A DNA stretch of 48,614 nt from Stenotrophomonas maltophilia (GCF_003970865.1 NZ_RXLZ01000041.1:1-48614); one strand, 5' to 3'; positions 1-9,492 are shown, counted from the stretch's first letter. Notes: generated by a model not told the origin, from the letters alone. Translations and numbers: made by a program.

Positions 1-148
1 TATATACGCATGCCTACTCCCCACTATCTCTCACTGCTGTACCATTGCATGTGCGTGTGTGTCATACCGGGTTAGGGGGGGTCGGGGGGAAGGGGGCAAG
101 AGGATTGGGAGTCCGGCTCGTGGGCTCGGAGATTTGTATAAGGGACCG
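1..148. other. Contig-end artefact with degraded Nextera-type adapter
   Basis: Positions 115-148 match the 34-base Illumina Nextera read-2 transposase adapter at 30 of 34 positions by my hand alignment; mismatches are at 116, 134, 143 and 147. The bases before it (1-114) are low-complexity, with long G runs, as in poor-quality read ends. The reading frame of the neighbouring dprA is sensible down to about position 149 and then loses all family resemblance. I infer that biological sequence starts at about 149 and that 1-148 is read or adapter carry-over. No gene should be called here. Confidence 0.85.
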
Positions 149-406
149 GAATGCCGGATCGGTGAAGGCCAGCAGGTGCCGGCTGTCGTCTTCCAGCCAG
201 CGCCGTGCCACGGCCCAGGCCCTGGCGTCCGGGCGTTCCAGTGCGGCGCACTGCTCTGGCGTGCAGCCGTGCGCGCGCCAGTTCGCGGTGCCCTGCGCGA
301 TCGCGATTTCCGCGCTGCCCGCGGCCTGCAGCAGGGCCCGCCGTGGCGCCAGCGCGCCGCCTGCCATCAACAGGCGCAGCAGCGCCTCGTCAGCTTGGTT
401 GGTCAT
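149..406 (-). CDS. dprA: DNA processing protein DprA, N-terminal fragment (cut by contig end)
   Basis: DprA/Smf loads RecA onto incoming single-stranded DNA during natural transformation. Only about 86 N-terminal residues are present, starting at the ATG on the minus strand at 404-406. They hold the Ala/Leu-rich helical N-terminal segment and a stretch ending in LLAFTDPAF, which is where DprA proteins begin the 'DPxYP' segment leading into the Rossmann fold. The remainder is lost at the adapter junction near 149. The location supports the call: the order dprA, LysM gene, def, fmt, rsmB is also found around PA0017-PA0021 in Pseudomonas aeruginosa. The catalytic-fold region cannot be checked. 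Confidence 0.75.
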
Positions 407-432
407 CCCCCCACTATCGAGCGCATACAACA

Positions 433-504
433 AAGGCGCCCTAGGGCGCCTTCGCATGTGGCTGTCAGACTTTGCCGGAGGTGCCTGCCGGCCAGCGGCC
501 GGCA
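433..504. other. Two inverted repeats between the LysM gene and dprA
   Basis: A perfect 20-base palindrome (433-452; arms AAGGCGCCC and GGGCGCCTT) and an 8-bp-stem hairpin (486-493 with 497-504; arm TGCCGGCC) lie in the gap between the two minus-strand genes. On the minus strand the palindrome is followed by a weak TTTGTTGT tract, so it may act as a partial terminator or processing site ahead of dprA. No function is shown by the sequence. Confidence 0.4.
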
Positions 505-536
505 CGACCTGCAGTGGCCGGGCAACCCGGGACTGG

Positions 537-1670
537 TTACTTCGCGTCCGGGTGCAGTGCGTTGAACCCCACGCGCACCGGCTTCACGCCCTGCATCACC
601 AGCGCATAGCTGACGTTGTCGAAGGTACGGAACACCATGGCGTGCGCGGCGTATTCGTCCGGCAGCGAGACGCGGCCGGCGCCGGTGCTGAGCGAATCGT
701 CCATGCGCGACGAGGTCGGGTACTTCATGCGGTGCGCCACGTGGCGGCCCGGGCGCCACAGCGAGAACACGGTGCCGTTGTCCACGCCCTGCGCGTGGCC
801 TGCCGAGATCGCAATCACATCGCGCGGACCAGCGGCGGTGAACATGTCGGTGACGGCCAGCACGCGCACGTCGACGCCCTCGACACCGGCGGCCGGGACA
901 TGGGGGACGAACTGCAGGTCGTACGGCTTGGCCTCGACCGGGACCAGGCGGTCGCCGGCACGTACCTCGCGGCCGCCTTCGTTCTTGTCCAGCACCAGGG
1001 TGGATGCCTCGACCTTGCCGCTGGCGACACGGGTGATGGTGCCGGTGGCGACCTGGGCCAGCTCGTAGCCGAGCACGCCGCGGCGGTGGTTGGGGGCGTT
1101 GTAGGCCCGCCACAGGTTGCCGCTGCCCGGGGTGACGTCGCCGTTGGCGGTCAGGTCCTCGGTCGGCTTGGGCTGGGCGTAGCGCACGGTCGGGCGGACC
1201 ACGGCCCAGCGCTGGCCCAGCTGGGCGTCAGCCAGGCGCACGTAGACCGCACTGCCGCTGGTGACGCGCAGGCGTTCTTCTTCCAGGCCGGCCACGTAGG
1301 GCAGCTGCTCGATGCTGTCGACCACGCTCAGCTGCTTCAGGAACGGCTCGACCTGGGCCAGCGGAATGGCATCGATCGGGGCTTCCTGGCGCGGGCCGGG
1401 CGTGGCAGCAACGGTCACCCGGTCCAGATAGGCCAGGCTGAGCACGTCACCGGGATAGATCAGGTGCGGATTGGCGATCTGCGGATTGGCCTGCCAGATC
1501 TCCGGCCACAGCCACGGCTTCTGCAGGAAACGTGCGGCGATATCCCACAACGTATCCCCTTTTCGGACCACATAGGTGTCCGGGTGCCCGCCATTCACTT
1601 CCACGGCGGTAGCATAGGCAGCCACGGTCAGCATCGCCGCGGCGACGACCGTACGAAAACGAAGCAACAT
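537..1670 (-). CDS. Secreted LysM domain protein
   Basis: This is a 377-residue exported protein with one LysM peptidoglycan-binding domain. I chose the ATG at 1668-1670, because the longer frame begins with a TTG and the ATG places a clean signal peptide (MLLRFRTVVAAAMLTVAAYATA) at the start. The LysM domain follows at about residues 33-80, with the typical YVVRKGDTLWDIA opening and an insert (FLQKPWLWPEIWQANPQI) seen in the PA0020/YgaU-like group. The remaining roughly 290 residues are a conserved but uncharacterised periplasmic region. The gene is divergent from def and upstream of dprA, a conserved arrangement in gammaproteobacteria. A cell-wall-binding role follows from the LysM domain; the exact function is unknown. 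Confidence 0.9.
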   Translation of the reverse strand: MLLRFRTVVAAAMLTVAAYATAVEVNGGHPDTYVVRKGDTLWDIAARFLQKPWLWPEIWQANPQIANPHLIYPGDVLSLAYLDRVTVAATPGPRQEAPIDAIPLAQVEPFLKQLSVVDSIEQLPYVAGLEEERLRVTSGSAVYVRLADAQLGQRWAVVRPTVRYAQPKPTEDLTANGDVTPGSGNLWRAYNAPNHRRGVLGYELAQVATGTITRVASGKVEASTLVLDKNEGGREVRAGDRLVPVEAKPYDLQFVPHVPAAGVEGVDVRVLAVTDMFTAAGPRDVIAISAGHAQGVDNGTVFSLWRPGRHVAHRMKYPTSSRMDDSLSTGAGRVSLPDEYAAHAMVFRTFDNVSYALVMQGVKPVRVGFNALHPDAK

Positions 1671-1796
1671 AGGTGTGAAGCCCTGATTCCCCAACAGGTC
1701 CGCGCACTATAGTCCAGAAACCGGGGCGCAAGGCAAGCGTTGGAGCTAGAATCTGCGACGTATGCCGGCGTGCCGGCCCCCTATCCGGAAACAGCC

Positions 1797-2309
1797 ATGG
1801 CCCTTCTCCCCATTCTCGAGTTCCCCGATCCGCGCCTGCGTACCAAGGCTGCGTTGATCGAAGCTGCCGAAGTCACCACGCCGGCCTTCCAGGAACTGAT
1901 CGACAACATGTTCCTGACCATGTACGACGCCCCGGGCATCGGCCTGGCCGCCACCCAGGTGGACGTGCACAAGCGCTTCATGGTCATCGATGTCAGCGAA
2001 GAAAAGAATGAACCGCATGTGTTCATCAACCCGGAAATCGTCGCCAAGGACGGGGGCCGGGTGTACCAGGAAGGCTGCCTGTCGGTTCCGGGCATCTTCG
2101 CCGACGTGACCCGTGCCGATACCATCACCGTGAAGTACCTGGACCGCAACGGCCAGGAACAGCAGCTGGAAGCCGGCGAAGTGCTGGCCACCTGCATCCA
2201 GCACGAGATGGATCACCTGGACGGCAAGCTGTTCATCGACTATCTGTCGCCGCTCAAGCGCGAGATGGTGCGCAAGAAGCTGGCCAAGCAGCGCAAGCAC
2301 GTGGCGTGA
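1797..2309 (+). CDS. def: Peptide deformylase
   Basis: Removes the formyl group from the N-terminal methionine of new proteins; it is a cytosolic metal enzyme. The 170-residue product carries all three signature motifs: GIGLAATQ (47-54), EGCLS (92-96, metal-binding Cys) and HEMDH (136-140, two metal-binding His and the catalytic Glu). The start is the ATG at 1797, giving [15 protein letters not shown]; the upstream 19 codons in frame do not resemble the family. It is followed by fmt, which makes the formyl-Met-tRNA whose product Def later deformylates. Normal length and no defects seen. Confidence 0.98.
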   Translation: MALLPILEFPDPRLRTKAALIEAAEVTTPAFQELIDNMFLTMYDAPGIGLAATQVDVHKRFMVIDVSEEKNEPHVFINPEIVAKDGGRVYQEGCLSVPGIFADVTRADTITVKYLDRNGQEQQLEAGEVLATCIQHEMDHLDGKLFIDYLSPLKREMVRKKLAKQRKHVA

Positions 2310-2319
2310 TCGCCAATCC

Positions 2320-2391
2320 GGGCCGCCCTTCGGGTGGCCCGCGCCTGCGCGACGCGCGCGGGCTGTACGGCGCCGGCCGACGGCGCCGTTT
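2320..2391 (+). terminator. Tandem hairpins between def and fmt
   Basis: Two hairpins follow def: a 9-bp stem at 2320-2328/2332-2340 (one G-T pair, triloop), and a 6-bp GGCGCC stem at 2369-2374/2382-2387 followed by GTTTTC. The second has the look of a weak intrinsic terminator. Since fmt starts 39 bases on, this may attenuate rather than end def transcription. Confidence 0.45.
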
Positions 2392-2429
2392 TCTTTCCTG
2401 CACGAATCCATCCTGCAAGTGGGGTAGCC

Positions 2430-3353
2430 ATGAGGATTGTCTTTGCCGGTACGCCGGAATTCGCGGTGTCATCGCTGCGCGCGGCTGCGCGCCACCATGA
2501 GGTCGTGGCCGTCTACACCCAGCCTGATCGTCCGGCCGGCCGTGGCCGTGGCCTGGCGCCGTCGCCGGTCAAGCTTGAAGCCGTGGCCCGTGGCATTCCG
2601 GTCTACCAGCCCGAGTCGTTGAAGGACGAGGCCGCCCAGCAGCAGCTGCGCGACCTGCAGCCGGACCTGATGGTGGTGGTGGCCTATGGCCTGATCCTGC
2701 CCAAGGCGGTGCTGGCCATTCCAACCCACGGCTGCTGGAACGTGCATGCCTCGCTGCTGCCGCGCTGGCGCGGTGCCGCGCCGATCCAGCGTGCGATCCA
2801 GGCCGGCGATGCAAAGACCGGCGTCTGCCTGATGCAGATGGAGGCCGGCCTGGATACCGGCCCGGTGCTGCTGCATCAGGAACTGCCGATTGCCGCCACC
2901 GATACCGGTGGCCAGCTGCATGACAAGCTGGCCGAACTGGGTGCGCAGGTGCTGTCCGATGGCCTGGGCCTGCTGCGGGCCGGCATCAAGCCGATCGCGC
3001 GGGCGCAGCCGGAGCAGGGCGTGACCTACGCGCACAAGCTGGACAAGGCCGAGGCGCGTCTGGACTGGGCGCTGGATGCAGGGGCGCTGGCACGCACCGT
3101 GCGCGCCTTCAATCCGTGGCCGATCGCCGAGGCGACGCTGGCTGGCGAGCGCGTGCGCATCCATGGCGCGGTGGCGCTGGATGAGGCCCACGGGCAGGTA
3201 CCGGGCACGGTGCTGGCGGCCAGCCGCGATGGCATCGACATCGCCTGTGGCCAGGGCGCACTGCGCCTGCGTGTGCTGCAGCGGGAAGGTGGCAAGGCGA
3301 TTACTGCGGCCGACTACCTCAACGCCCGCCGCGATCTGCGCGTGGGGGCATAA
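2430..3353 (+). CDS. fmt: Methionyl-tRNA formyltransferase
   Basis: Transfers a formyl group from 10-formyl-THF to initiator Met-tRNA. The 307-residue product starts at the ATG at 2430 ([13 protein letters not shown]); the frame extends upstream but without family resemblance. The N-terminal hydrolase-type Rossmann domain has the catalytic [15 protein letters not shown] block (104-118, with the conserved Asn and His) and a conserved GLDTGP further on. The C-terminal OB-like domain (from about residue 205) includes [11 protein letters not shown]. It lies 3 bases upstream of rsmB, so the two are almost certainly co-transcribed. Confidence 0.98.
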   Translation: MRIVFAGTPEFAVSSLRAAARHHEVVAVYTQPDRPAGRGRGLAPSPVKLEAVARGIPVYQPESLKDEAAQQQLRDLQPDLMVVVAYGLILPKAVLAIPTHGCWNVHASLLPRWRGAAPIQRAIQAGDAKTGVCLMQMEAGLDTGPVLLHQELPIAATDTGGQLHDKLAELGAQVLSDGLGLLRAGIKPIARAQPEQGVTYAHKLDKAEARLDWALDAGALARTVRAFNPWPIAEATLAGERVRIHGAVALDEAHGQVPGTVLAASRDGIDIACGQGALRLRVLQREGGKAITAADYLNARRDLRVGA

Positions 3354-3356
3354 GCG

Positions 3357-4688
3357 GTGTCGAAGCAGAACGATTTCTCCGTCGCCAAGGCGGCGCCGGG
3401 CGCGGCCACGCGCATGCTGGCCGCACGTGTGCTGGCACAGGTATTCACCCGTGGCCGTTCGCTGAAGGCCGAACTGGCCTGGGCGCTGCCGAAGCTGGCC
3501 GACAGCCGCGACCGCGCGCTGCTGGAAGCCCTGTGTTTTGCCGTCCTGCGTCGCCGCAGCACCTATGACGCGGCGCTGCAGTCGTGGATGCAGAAGCCGC
3601 TGTCGGCGCGTGATGCCGACCTGCGCACGCTGCTGATGGTCGGGTTTGCCCAGCTGGACGTGCTGGAGCTGCCGGCGCACGCGGCACTGTCGGCCACGGT
3701 CGACGCAGCGCGTGCACTTGGCCGTGAGCGCCAGGCGGGCCTGGTCAATGCGATCCTGCGCCGCGCGCAGCGCGAAGGTTTCCCGGAACAGCCGGCGCGC
3801 GATGCCTTCCCGGAATGGCTGGCCGATGCGGTGGAACGCGATTGGCCGGCACAGGCCGACGCGATCTTCAGCGCCAGCCTGCAACCGGCACCACTGTGGT
3901 TGCGCGCCAACCGCCAGCAGGGCGGCCGTGACAAGGCACTGGCAGCGCTGGCCGAAGCCGGTATTGCCGCAGAAGCCAGTCCGCTCAGTGCCGACGCGTT
4001 GCGCCTGGCCTCTCCGGTTGCCGTGAATCAGCTGCCGGGTTTTGCCGAAGGCGCGATCTCGGTGCAGGACCTGTCGGCGCAGTGTGCGGCCGATGCGCTG
4101 GCCCCGGCGGCCGGTGCCCGCGTGCTGGACGCCTGCGCGGCACCCGGCGGCAAGTCGGCGCACCTGCTTGAGCGCGACCCCAGCCTGCGCCTGCTGGCGC
4201 TGGATATCGACGCGCGCCGTCTGGCCCGCGCACGCGATACCTACACCCGCACCGGCGTGGGCGAACATGTGCAGACCCTGGCTGCCGATGCCAGTGATCC
4301 CGGTGCCTGGTGGGATGGCGTGCCGTTCGACGCGATCCTGCTCGATGCGCCGTGCTCGGCGACCGGCGTGATCCGCCGCCAGCCGGATGTGATGTTCCAC
4401 CGTCGCGCTGAAGACATCGATGCACTGGTCGGTGTGCAGGCGCGCCTGCTGGAAGCCTGCTGGTCGATGCTGCGCCCGGGTGGCGTGCTGCTGTATGCCA
4501 CCTGCTCGATCCTGCGCGCCGAGAACATCGATCAGGTGCGTGCGTTCCTGAAATGGCATCCGGATGCCGTGGCGCAGCCGCTGGGCGACGCGTTCGGCGT
4601 GGATTGCGAAGGGGTGGCACGCCAGCGGCTGCCGGGTGAAAACGATGCTGACGGTTTCTTCTACGCGCGTCTGTTAAAAGCAGCCTGA
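3357..4688 (+). CDS. rsmB: 16S rRNA m5C967 methyltransferase
   Basis: Methylates C5 of cytosine 967 in 16S rRNA using S-adenosylmethionine. The 443-residue product starts at the GTG at 3357, only 3 bases after fmt. The N-terminal NusB-like RNA-binding domain occupies about residues 1-145. The C-terminal RsmB/NOL1 Rossmann domain has the SAM-binding DACAAPGGK (258-266) and both conserved cysteines of the family: the DAPCSATG motif (Cys333) and YATCSIL (Cys383). The order fmt-rsmB is conserved across gammaproteobacteria. Confidence 0.97.
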   Translation: MSKQNDFSVAKAAPGAATRMLAARVLAQVFTRGRSLKAELAWALPKLADSRDRALLEALCFAVLRRRSTYDAALQSWMQKPLSARDADLRTLLMVGFAQLDVLELPAHAALSATVDAARALGRERQAGLVNAILRRAQREGFPEQPARDAFPEWLADAVERDWPAQADAIFSASLQPAPLWLRANRQQGGRDKALAALAEAGIAAEASPLSADALRLASPVAVNQLPGFAEGAISVQDLSAQCAADALAPAAGARVLDACAAPGGKSAHLLERDPSLRLLALDIDARRLARARDTYTRTGVGEHVQTLAADASDPGAWWDGVPFDAILLDAPCSATGVIRRQPDVMFHRRAEDIDALVGVQARLLEACWSMLRPGGVLLYATCSILRAENIDQVRAFLKWHPDAVAQPLGDAFGVDCEGVARQRLPGENDADGFFYARLLKAA

Positions 4689-4711
4689 CCCCCGCTGCCG
4701 TTTCGAGTCCC

Positions 4712-6433
4712 ATGCTGAAAACCCACGCGTCGCGCCAGACGTGGTTGTTGGTGGTGATGGCCCTGCTGGTGCTGGGGGCCGGCCTGGGCCTCCGTGATCC
4801 GTGGCCATCGGATGAGCCACGTTTCGCGCTGGTGGCCAAGCAGATGGTCGACAGCGGTTACTGGTTGTTCCCGCATCGCGGCCCCGAACTGTATTCGGAC
4901 AAGCCGCCGATGCTGATGTGGTGGCAGGCCGCGCTGTACAGCCTGGTCGGCCACTGGCGGGTGGCGTTCCTGCTGCCCTCGCTGCTGGCCGCGCTGGGCA
5001 CGCTGTGGTGCGTGGTCGATCTCGGCCGCCGCCTGTGGACGCGGCAGGTGGGGCTGTACGCGGGCTGGGCGCTGCTGTTCGCAGTGCACTTCACCTTCCA
5101 GGCGAAGAAGGCGCAGATCGATCCGCTGGTGGTGCTGTTCATCACCCTGGCCAACTACGGCCTGCTGCGCCATCTGCTGCTGGGCCCGGCCTGGCGCTGG
5201 TGGTGGCTGGGCTGGTTCTTCGCCGGCATCGGGGTGATCACCAAGGGCGTAGGCGTGCTGGCGCTGATGATGATCGCGCCGGCCGCAGTTGCATCCGTGC
5301 TGCACTGGCCGCGGGTGGGCCTGCACGTGCGCGACCTGCGCTTCTGGCTGGCACCGCTGGCCTTCCTGCTGGCGGTGTCGTTGTGGCTGGCGCCGATGCT
5401 GCTGGCCGGCCTGGCCACCGGCTCGGAGCCGTACCGCGCCTACATGGACGACATCCTGTTCCGGCAGACCGCACGGCGCTATACGCAGTCCTGGGACCAT
5501 CACCAGCCGTGGTGGTACTTCCTGGCGATCATGCCGTCGATGTGGATCCCCGCGTTCCTGCTGCTGCCGTGGGCGCTTCCGGCCTGGTTCCGGCGGCTGC
5601 GCCGGCGCGATGCGCGCTACCTGCTGCCGTTGGCCTGGTGGCTGCTGGTCGTGCTGTTCTTCTCCATTCCGCACGGCAAGCGCGATGTCTACATCCTGCC
5701 GGCATTGCCGATGTTCTGCCTGGCGTTGGCGCCGTTGCTGCCGGGGCTGCTGAGGCGGCGCGATGTGCAGCGCGTGCTGGGCGCATTCACCGCGTTGCTG
5801 GCACTGGCACTGGGCCTGGCCGGTGCGCTGGCGCTGCTGGGTGATCCGGATCTCGAAGTGCGCCTCACCCATGGGCGCGGGTTGCTTCCCGGTGCCACCG
5901 ATGCACTGGCCTGGGCGGCGCTGGCGATGGCGATCTGGTCGGCCTTGAGCCTGTGGGTGTGCGGGCGTCGGCGTCGGCACGTTGCCCTGGTCGCTACCCT
6001 GGCCGGGGTCTGGGTGCTGTACAGCCTGGTCGGTTATCCGGTGTTGAACGATTCCAGCTCGGCCCGTGGCCTGATGCGTGAGGTCAGCGCACGCATCGGT
6101 CCGCAGGCCGAGCTGGGACTGGTGGCATGGAAAGAGCAGAACCTGCTGATGGCCGATCGCCCGGTGGCCACCTTTGGATTCGAAGCACGTTGGCATCAAC
6201 AGCTGCAGGCGGCCGTGCGCTGGCAGCGGCTGGTTCCGCAGCACCGCTGGCTGCTGGTGAACGAGGATGCGATGCAGGCCTGCATTGATCGTGCGCAGGC
6301 CGAAATGGCGGGCATTTCCAATCGTCGCCGCTGGTGGCTGGTGCCTGCCGACGCGGTCGCCGGCACCTGCCGGCCGTCGGCGGCGGAACTCGAGCACGAG
6401 CGCCGCCTGCAGGGGCCCGGCATCACCGATTGA
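4712..6433 (+). CDS. ArnT-like membrane glycosyltransferase (GT83/PMT family)
   Basis: A 573-residue inner-membrane protein with about 11-12 hydrophobic helices. The first periplasmic loop contains RDPWPSDEPRFALVAKQM, the aspartate-bearing DE motif of the PMT/ArnT superfamily, and later SDKPPMLMWW, typical of glycosyltransferases that move a sugar from undecaprenyl phosphate to lipid A or another surface acceptor. It starts 23 bases after rsmB and probably shares its transcript. The following genes make surface glycans, which fits a role in lipid A or LPS decoration. I avoid naming it arnT because no arn genes for aminoarabinose synthesis are nearby; the sugar and acceptor are unknown. Confidence 0.85.
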   Translation: MLKTHASRQTWLLVVMALLVLGAGLGLRDPWPSDEPRFALVAKQMVDSGYWLFPHRGPELYSDKPPMLMWWQAALYSLVGHWRVAFLLPSLLAALGTLWCVVDLGRRLWTRQVGLYAGWALLFAVHFTFQAKKAQIDPLVVLFITLANYGLLRHLLLGPAWRWWWLGWFFAGIGVITKGVGVLALMMIAPAAVASVLHWPRVGLHVRDLRFWLAPLAFLLAVSLWLAPMLLAGLATGSEPYRAYMDDILFRQTARRYTQSWDHHQPWWYFLAIMPSMWIPAFLLLPWALPAWFRRLRRRDARYLLPLAWWLLVVLFFSIPHGKRDVYILPALPMFCLALAPLLPGLLRRRDVQRVLGAFTALLALALGLAGALALLGDPDLEVRLTHGRGLLPGATDALAWAALAMAIWSALSLWVCGRRRRHVALVATLAGVWVLYSLVGYPVLNDSSSARGLMREVSARIGPQAELGLVAWKEQNLLMADRPVATFGFEARWHQQLQAAVRWQRLVPQHRWLLVNEDAMQACIDRAQAEMAGISNRRRWWLVPADAVAGTCRPSAAELEHERRLQGPGITD

Positions 6434-6451
6434 GCGTTCGGGGAACCTGGC

Positions 6452-7573
6452 TCAGGTGCTGGCCAGGGCGGCGTGGTAGCTGGCCAGCGTGGCGTCGGCG
6501 AATGTCTGCAGGCCGAACTCCCGCTGTGCATGGCGGCGTGCTGCCCGGCCATGTTCCGGCAGCGCATCGCGCTGCGCGTACAGCGCCTGCACCTGTGCGG
6601 CGATGGCGTCGATGTCGCGGGTGGCAACCACCCAGCCATCGACGCCTTGTTCGATGTTCTCCGGCAGGCCCGCGTAGTCGCTGACCAGCATCGGCTTGGC
6701 GCTGGCCATCATCTCGCGGCAGGCGAAGGAGATCGTCTCGACGTCATGGGACAGCACGAAGCCAGCGTCGCCGGCCGCGATCAGTACGCGGGTATCGGCC
6801 AGCAGGCCGGTGAAGTGCACCTGCGCGGCCACCTCGCCCAGCGCCTGCACCTGGTCGCGCTGCTGTGCGCTGGGCAGGTGGCCGGCCACGGCCATGTGCA
6901 CGTGCGGACGCACGGCATCGGGCAGCCGCGCGATGGCCTGGGCCAGGTCGATCCAGCCCTTGTAATCGTCGGTGCCGGCATTGCTGACCAGCACCAGCGC
7001 CTGTGGATCCTGCGTCCATTGCTGGCGCAGCGCGCTGCCGGTGCCGTCCGGCTGTGGCGAGTAGCGCTCCAGGTCGACGCCGTTGCGGACCACGTCGATC
7101 GGGCAGTGACGGTAAGGGCCCTGTTCCAGCAGGCGCTTGGTGTCGGCCGAGACCGCGATCAGCCGATCGGTGGCCCAGCGTGCGCGCAGCGCATTGCCGA
7201 AGGTGTTGGTGGGTTTGCTGTTGTGCTTGGTCAGCACGATCGGCGGGCGGCGCATGCCGAGCAGCCCCTGCATCACGAAGCGGTGGTCGCGTGCACCGTT
7301 GACGTGGATCAGGTCGATGCCTTCATCGCGCACCAGCCTGCGCAGCGCGCGCTGTTCGGCCAACTGCCGGGGCAGTGTTGGCAGGCCGCTGCCGAACGCA
7401 ATCGGCAGTGTGCGGGCAATGCCTTCATCGGCCATGGTCCGCAGCAGGCGGCTGTCGGCCGGCGCGGCGACATGGAGCGTGTGCTGGCCGTGCAGTGCAC
7501 GCGCCAGCGAGACGATGTACGTGGTGTGGCCGCCACCGTCGCCATAGTGGAAGTTGGTGTACAGGATTTTCAT
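6452..7573 (-). CDS. Glycosyltransferase family 4 (GT-B fold)
   Basis: A 373-residue cytosolic or peripheral glycosyltransferase. The start MKILYTNFHYGDGGGHTTY shows the glycine-rich loop of GT4 enzymes. The C-terminal nucleotide-sugar-binding half contains LVLVSNAGTDDYKGW and the family-type segment at about residues 270-300 (GFVLSHDVETISFACREMMA), which corresponds to the E-x7-E region of GT4 enzymes. It faces the ArnT-like gene tail to tail and precedes another minus-strand transferase. LPS-core or O-chain sugar addition is likely; the acceptor is unknown. Confidence 0.88.
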   Translation of the reverse strand: MKILYTNFHYGDGGGHTTYIVSLARALHGQHTLHVAAPADSRLLRTMADEGIARTLPIAFGSGLPTLPRQLAEQRALRRLVRDEGIDLIHVNGARDHRFVMQGLLGMRRPPIVLTKHNSKPTNTFGNALRARWATDRLIAVSADTKRLLEQGPYRHCPIDVVRNGVDLERYSPQPDGTGSALRQQWTQDPQALVLVSNAGTDDYKGWIDLAQAIARLPDAVRPHVHMAVAGHLPSAQQRDQVQALGEVAAQVHFTGLLADTRVLIAAGDAGFVLSHDVETISFACREMMASAKPMLVSDYAGLPENIEQGVDGWVVATRDIDAIAAQVQALYAQRDALPEHGRAARRHAQREFGLQTFADATLASYHAALAST

Positions 7574-7616
7574 GGGGGGTCTTCAGGCAACGCCCGCGCA
7601 GTGTGACACAGCGTGG

Positions 7617-8435
7617 TCACGGCCGGTCCGCGGAAGGCGCCGGGTCGGCCACTGCCTGTCCATTGCCCAGCATCCACAGCATGATGGTCTTCTGCCGCAC
7701 GTAGTTGGCGCGTACGTAGGCGTAGACCAGGCCATGCCAGCCGTCGCGGAAGCCGCCACGGAACAGGAAGCCGCGCCAGAACCGCCAGGCCGGCGCCAGC
7801 ACCAGCTTGCCCAGCGTGGCCCGCTTGCCGCGTGCGAACTCGTGCTCGGCCATCATCCGCGCGTATTTCTCGGTCTTGGCCAGCTGCTGCTGCAATGACC
7901 GGTACGGGAAGTGGATCAGGTCACCGCGCAGGGTGCCCACACTGCCGTCGACACTGGCCGCCTCGTGGATCTCGCGCTTGCCGCGCCAGCCGCCCTGGCG
8001 GCGGTCGAACAGGCGCATTACCCGGTCCGGGTAGGCGTTGCCGTGGCGCAGGAACTTGCCGAAATACTCCGACAGGCGGGCGAAGCGGAAGCCGGCGTGG
8101 CCGCTGAAGCCGCCGTCACGGGCCTGCTCGATGGCCGCGCGCAGCTCCGGGCTGATGCGCTCGTCGGCATCCAGGCACAGCACCCAGTCGTGGCTGGCCT
8201 GCTCCACGCAGAACGCCTTCTGGCTGCGGAAACCCTCGAACGCGCGCTGCAGCACGCGGGCGCCGGCGGCCTCGGCGATGGCCACCGTGGCATCGGTGGA
8301 CTGCGAGTCCACCACCACGATCTCATCGCAGAAGGCCAGCGAGGCCAGGCAGTCGCCGATGCGCCCAGCCTCGTTGAACGCGATAATGCACGCCGAGATG
8401 CGAGGCCGTTCGATGGGAGCGGTCGTGGAGGACAT
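7617..8435 (-). CDS. Glycosyltransferase family 2 (WaaE/KdtX-like)
   Basis: A 272-residue GT-A-fold enzyme. It opens with ISACIIAFNEAGRIGDCLASL, and has VVVDSQSTDATVAIAEAAGA (nucleotide-binding Asp) and LCLDADERISPELRAAI (DxD-like metal site). This pattern, together with the FPYRSL and FLFRGGFRDGWHG region near the C-terminus, is that of the WaaE/KdtX family that adds a sugar to the LPS inner core. The start codon at 8433-8435 lies within 4 bases of the divergent downstream gene's start, so the two genes' control signals must sit inside each other's coding sequence. Confidence 0.88.
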   Translation of the reverse strand: MSSTTAPIERPRISACIIAFNEAGRIGDCLASLAFCDEIVVVDSQSTDATVAIAEAAGARVLQRAFEGFRSQKAFCVEQASHDWVLCLDADERISPELRAAIEQARDGGFSGHAGFRFARLSEYFGKFLRHGNAYPDRVMRLFDRRQGGWRGKREIHEAASVDGSVGTLRGDLIHFPYRSLQQQLAKTEKYARMMAEHEFARGKRATLGKLVLAPAWRFWRGFLFRGGFRDGWHGLVYAYVRANYVRQKTIMLWMLGNGQAVADPAPSADRP

Positions 8436-8436
8436 G

Positions 8437-9492
8437 ATGGCCGGGTACCTGTTGTTTGCGACGGAGCGCTATGCGCTGCCTATTCTCGCCCCGTTGGCGC
8501 AGGCCTTGCACGCGTCCGGGCAGGAGGTGGCGGCCTGGTTCGTGGACGGCGCGGCCGGCAGCAGCCTGCCGGGGGTGCCCAACGTGGGCCTGAAGCAGGC
8601 CCTGGCAATGCGTCCGCGGGCGGTGTTCAGCGCGGCCAACTGGGTGCCGACCTTCCTTTCGGGGGCCAAGGTGCAGCTGTTCCATGGCTTCAACGTGGAG
8701 AAGCGGGACAGTGCGCGCGGCCACTTCCGGGTGCGCGGCATGTTCGACCTGTACTGCACGCAGGGCCCGGCCACCACCGCGCCGTTCCGCGAGATCGCCA
8801 GCCTGCAGGGCCACTTCGCCGTGGCCGAGACCGGCTGGCCGAAGCTGGACCCGCTGTTCCGCGATGACGGCGGCGAGGGCTCCGCGTTGCGCGCACCCGC
8901 CGGCGATCGCCCGGTGATCCTGTTCGGCTCGACCTTCACTGAACGGCTGAGTGCGGCCCCGCACCTGCACGCGCAGATCGCCGCCGATATCGCCGCCGGT
9001 GACCACTACTGGCTGCTGACCCTGCACCCGAAGTGCCCGCTGGAACTGTTCGAACGCTACCGCGCGCTGGCCGGTGCCAATGCCCGCTTCATCGAGCCGG
9101 AGCAGGTGATGGCCGCGCAGCGCGCCGCCGATGTGCTGGTGTCGGATACCTCGTCGATCGTTTCGGAGTTCATCGTCCAGCACAAGCCGGTAGTGACCTT
9201 CCGCAACCGCGTGCCCAAGCCGCACATGATCGACTTCGATGATCCTGCGCAGCTGCAGGCGATGCTGCAGCGCGCGCTGCACCCGGATGCAGCGTTGCAG
9301 GCCGAGATCGTGCGCTACGCCGACGCCATCCACCCGTACCGCGATGGCCTGTCCAGCGAGCGCGTGATCACGGCCACCGAGGATTTCCTGTCAGGCGAGA
9401 TGGGCGCGCTGCGGCGCAAGCCGTTCGGCAGCTGGATGCGTGATCTGCAGATCCGCAAGGACCTGGGCTATTGGGGCCCCTCGCAGCGGTAA
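8437..9492 (+). CDS. CDP-glycerol glycerophosphotransferase family protein
   Basis: A 351-residue GT-B-like protein of the TagF/CDP-glycerol transferase family. I chose the ATG at 8437 because a GGAGG at 8427-8431 gives a 5-base spacing; the adjacent ATG at 8434 is only 2 bases from it. Recognisable segments are QLFHGFNVEKR, a PVILFGSTFTE block, and VLVSDTSSIVSEFIVQHKPVVTF (about residues 230-252), which matches the C-terminal substrate-binding region of this family. In Gram-negatives such proteins move polyol-phosphate or sugars onto surface glycans; the actual substrate here is not known. It is divergent from the GT2 gene. Confidence 0.82.
   Translation: MAGYLLFATERYALPILAPLAQALHASGQEVAAWFVDGAAGSSLPGVPNVGLKQALAMRPRAVFSAANWVPTFLSGAKVQLFHGFNVEKRDSARGHFRVRGMFDLYCTQGPATTAPFREIASLQGHFAVAETGWPKLDPLFRDDGGEGSALRAPAGDRPVILFGSTFTERLSAAPHLHAQIAADIAAGDHYWLLTLHPKCPLELFERYRALAGANARFIEPEQVMAAQRAADVLVSDTSSIVSEFIVQHKPVVTFRNRVPKPHMIDFDDPAQLQAMLQRALHPDAALQAEIVRYADAIHPYRDGLSSERVITATEDFLSGEMGALRRKPFGSWMRDLQIRKDLGYWGPSQR

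Noticed and set aside
2469..4559. 696-residue frame on the minus strand across fmt and rsmB
   Set aside because: It is antisense to two well-supported genes, has the Gln/Arg/His-rich composition of GC-rich shadow frames, and no recognisable domain.
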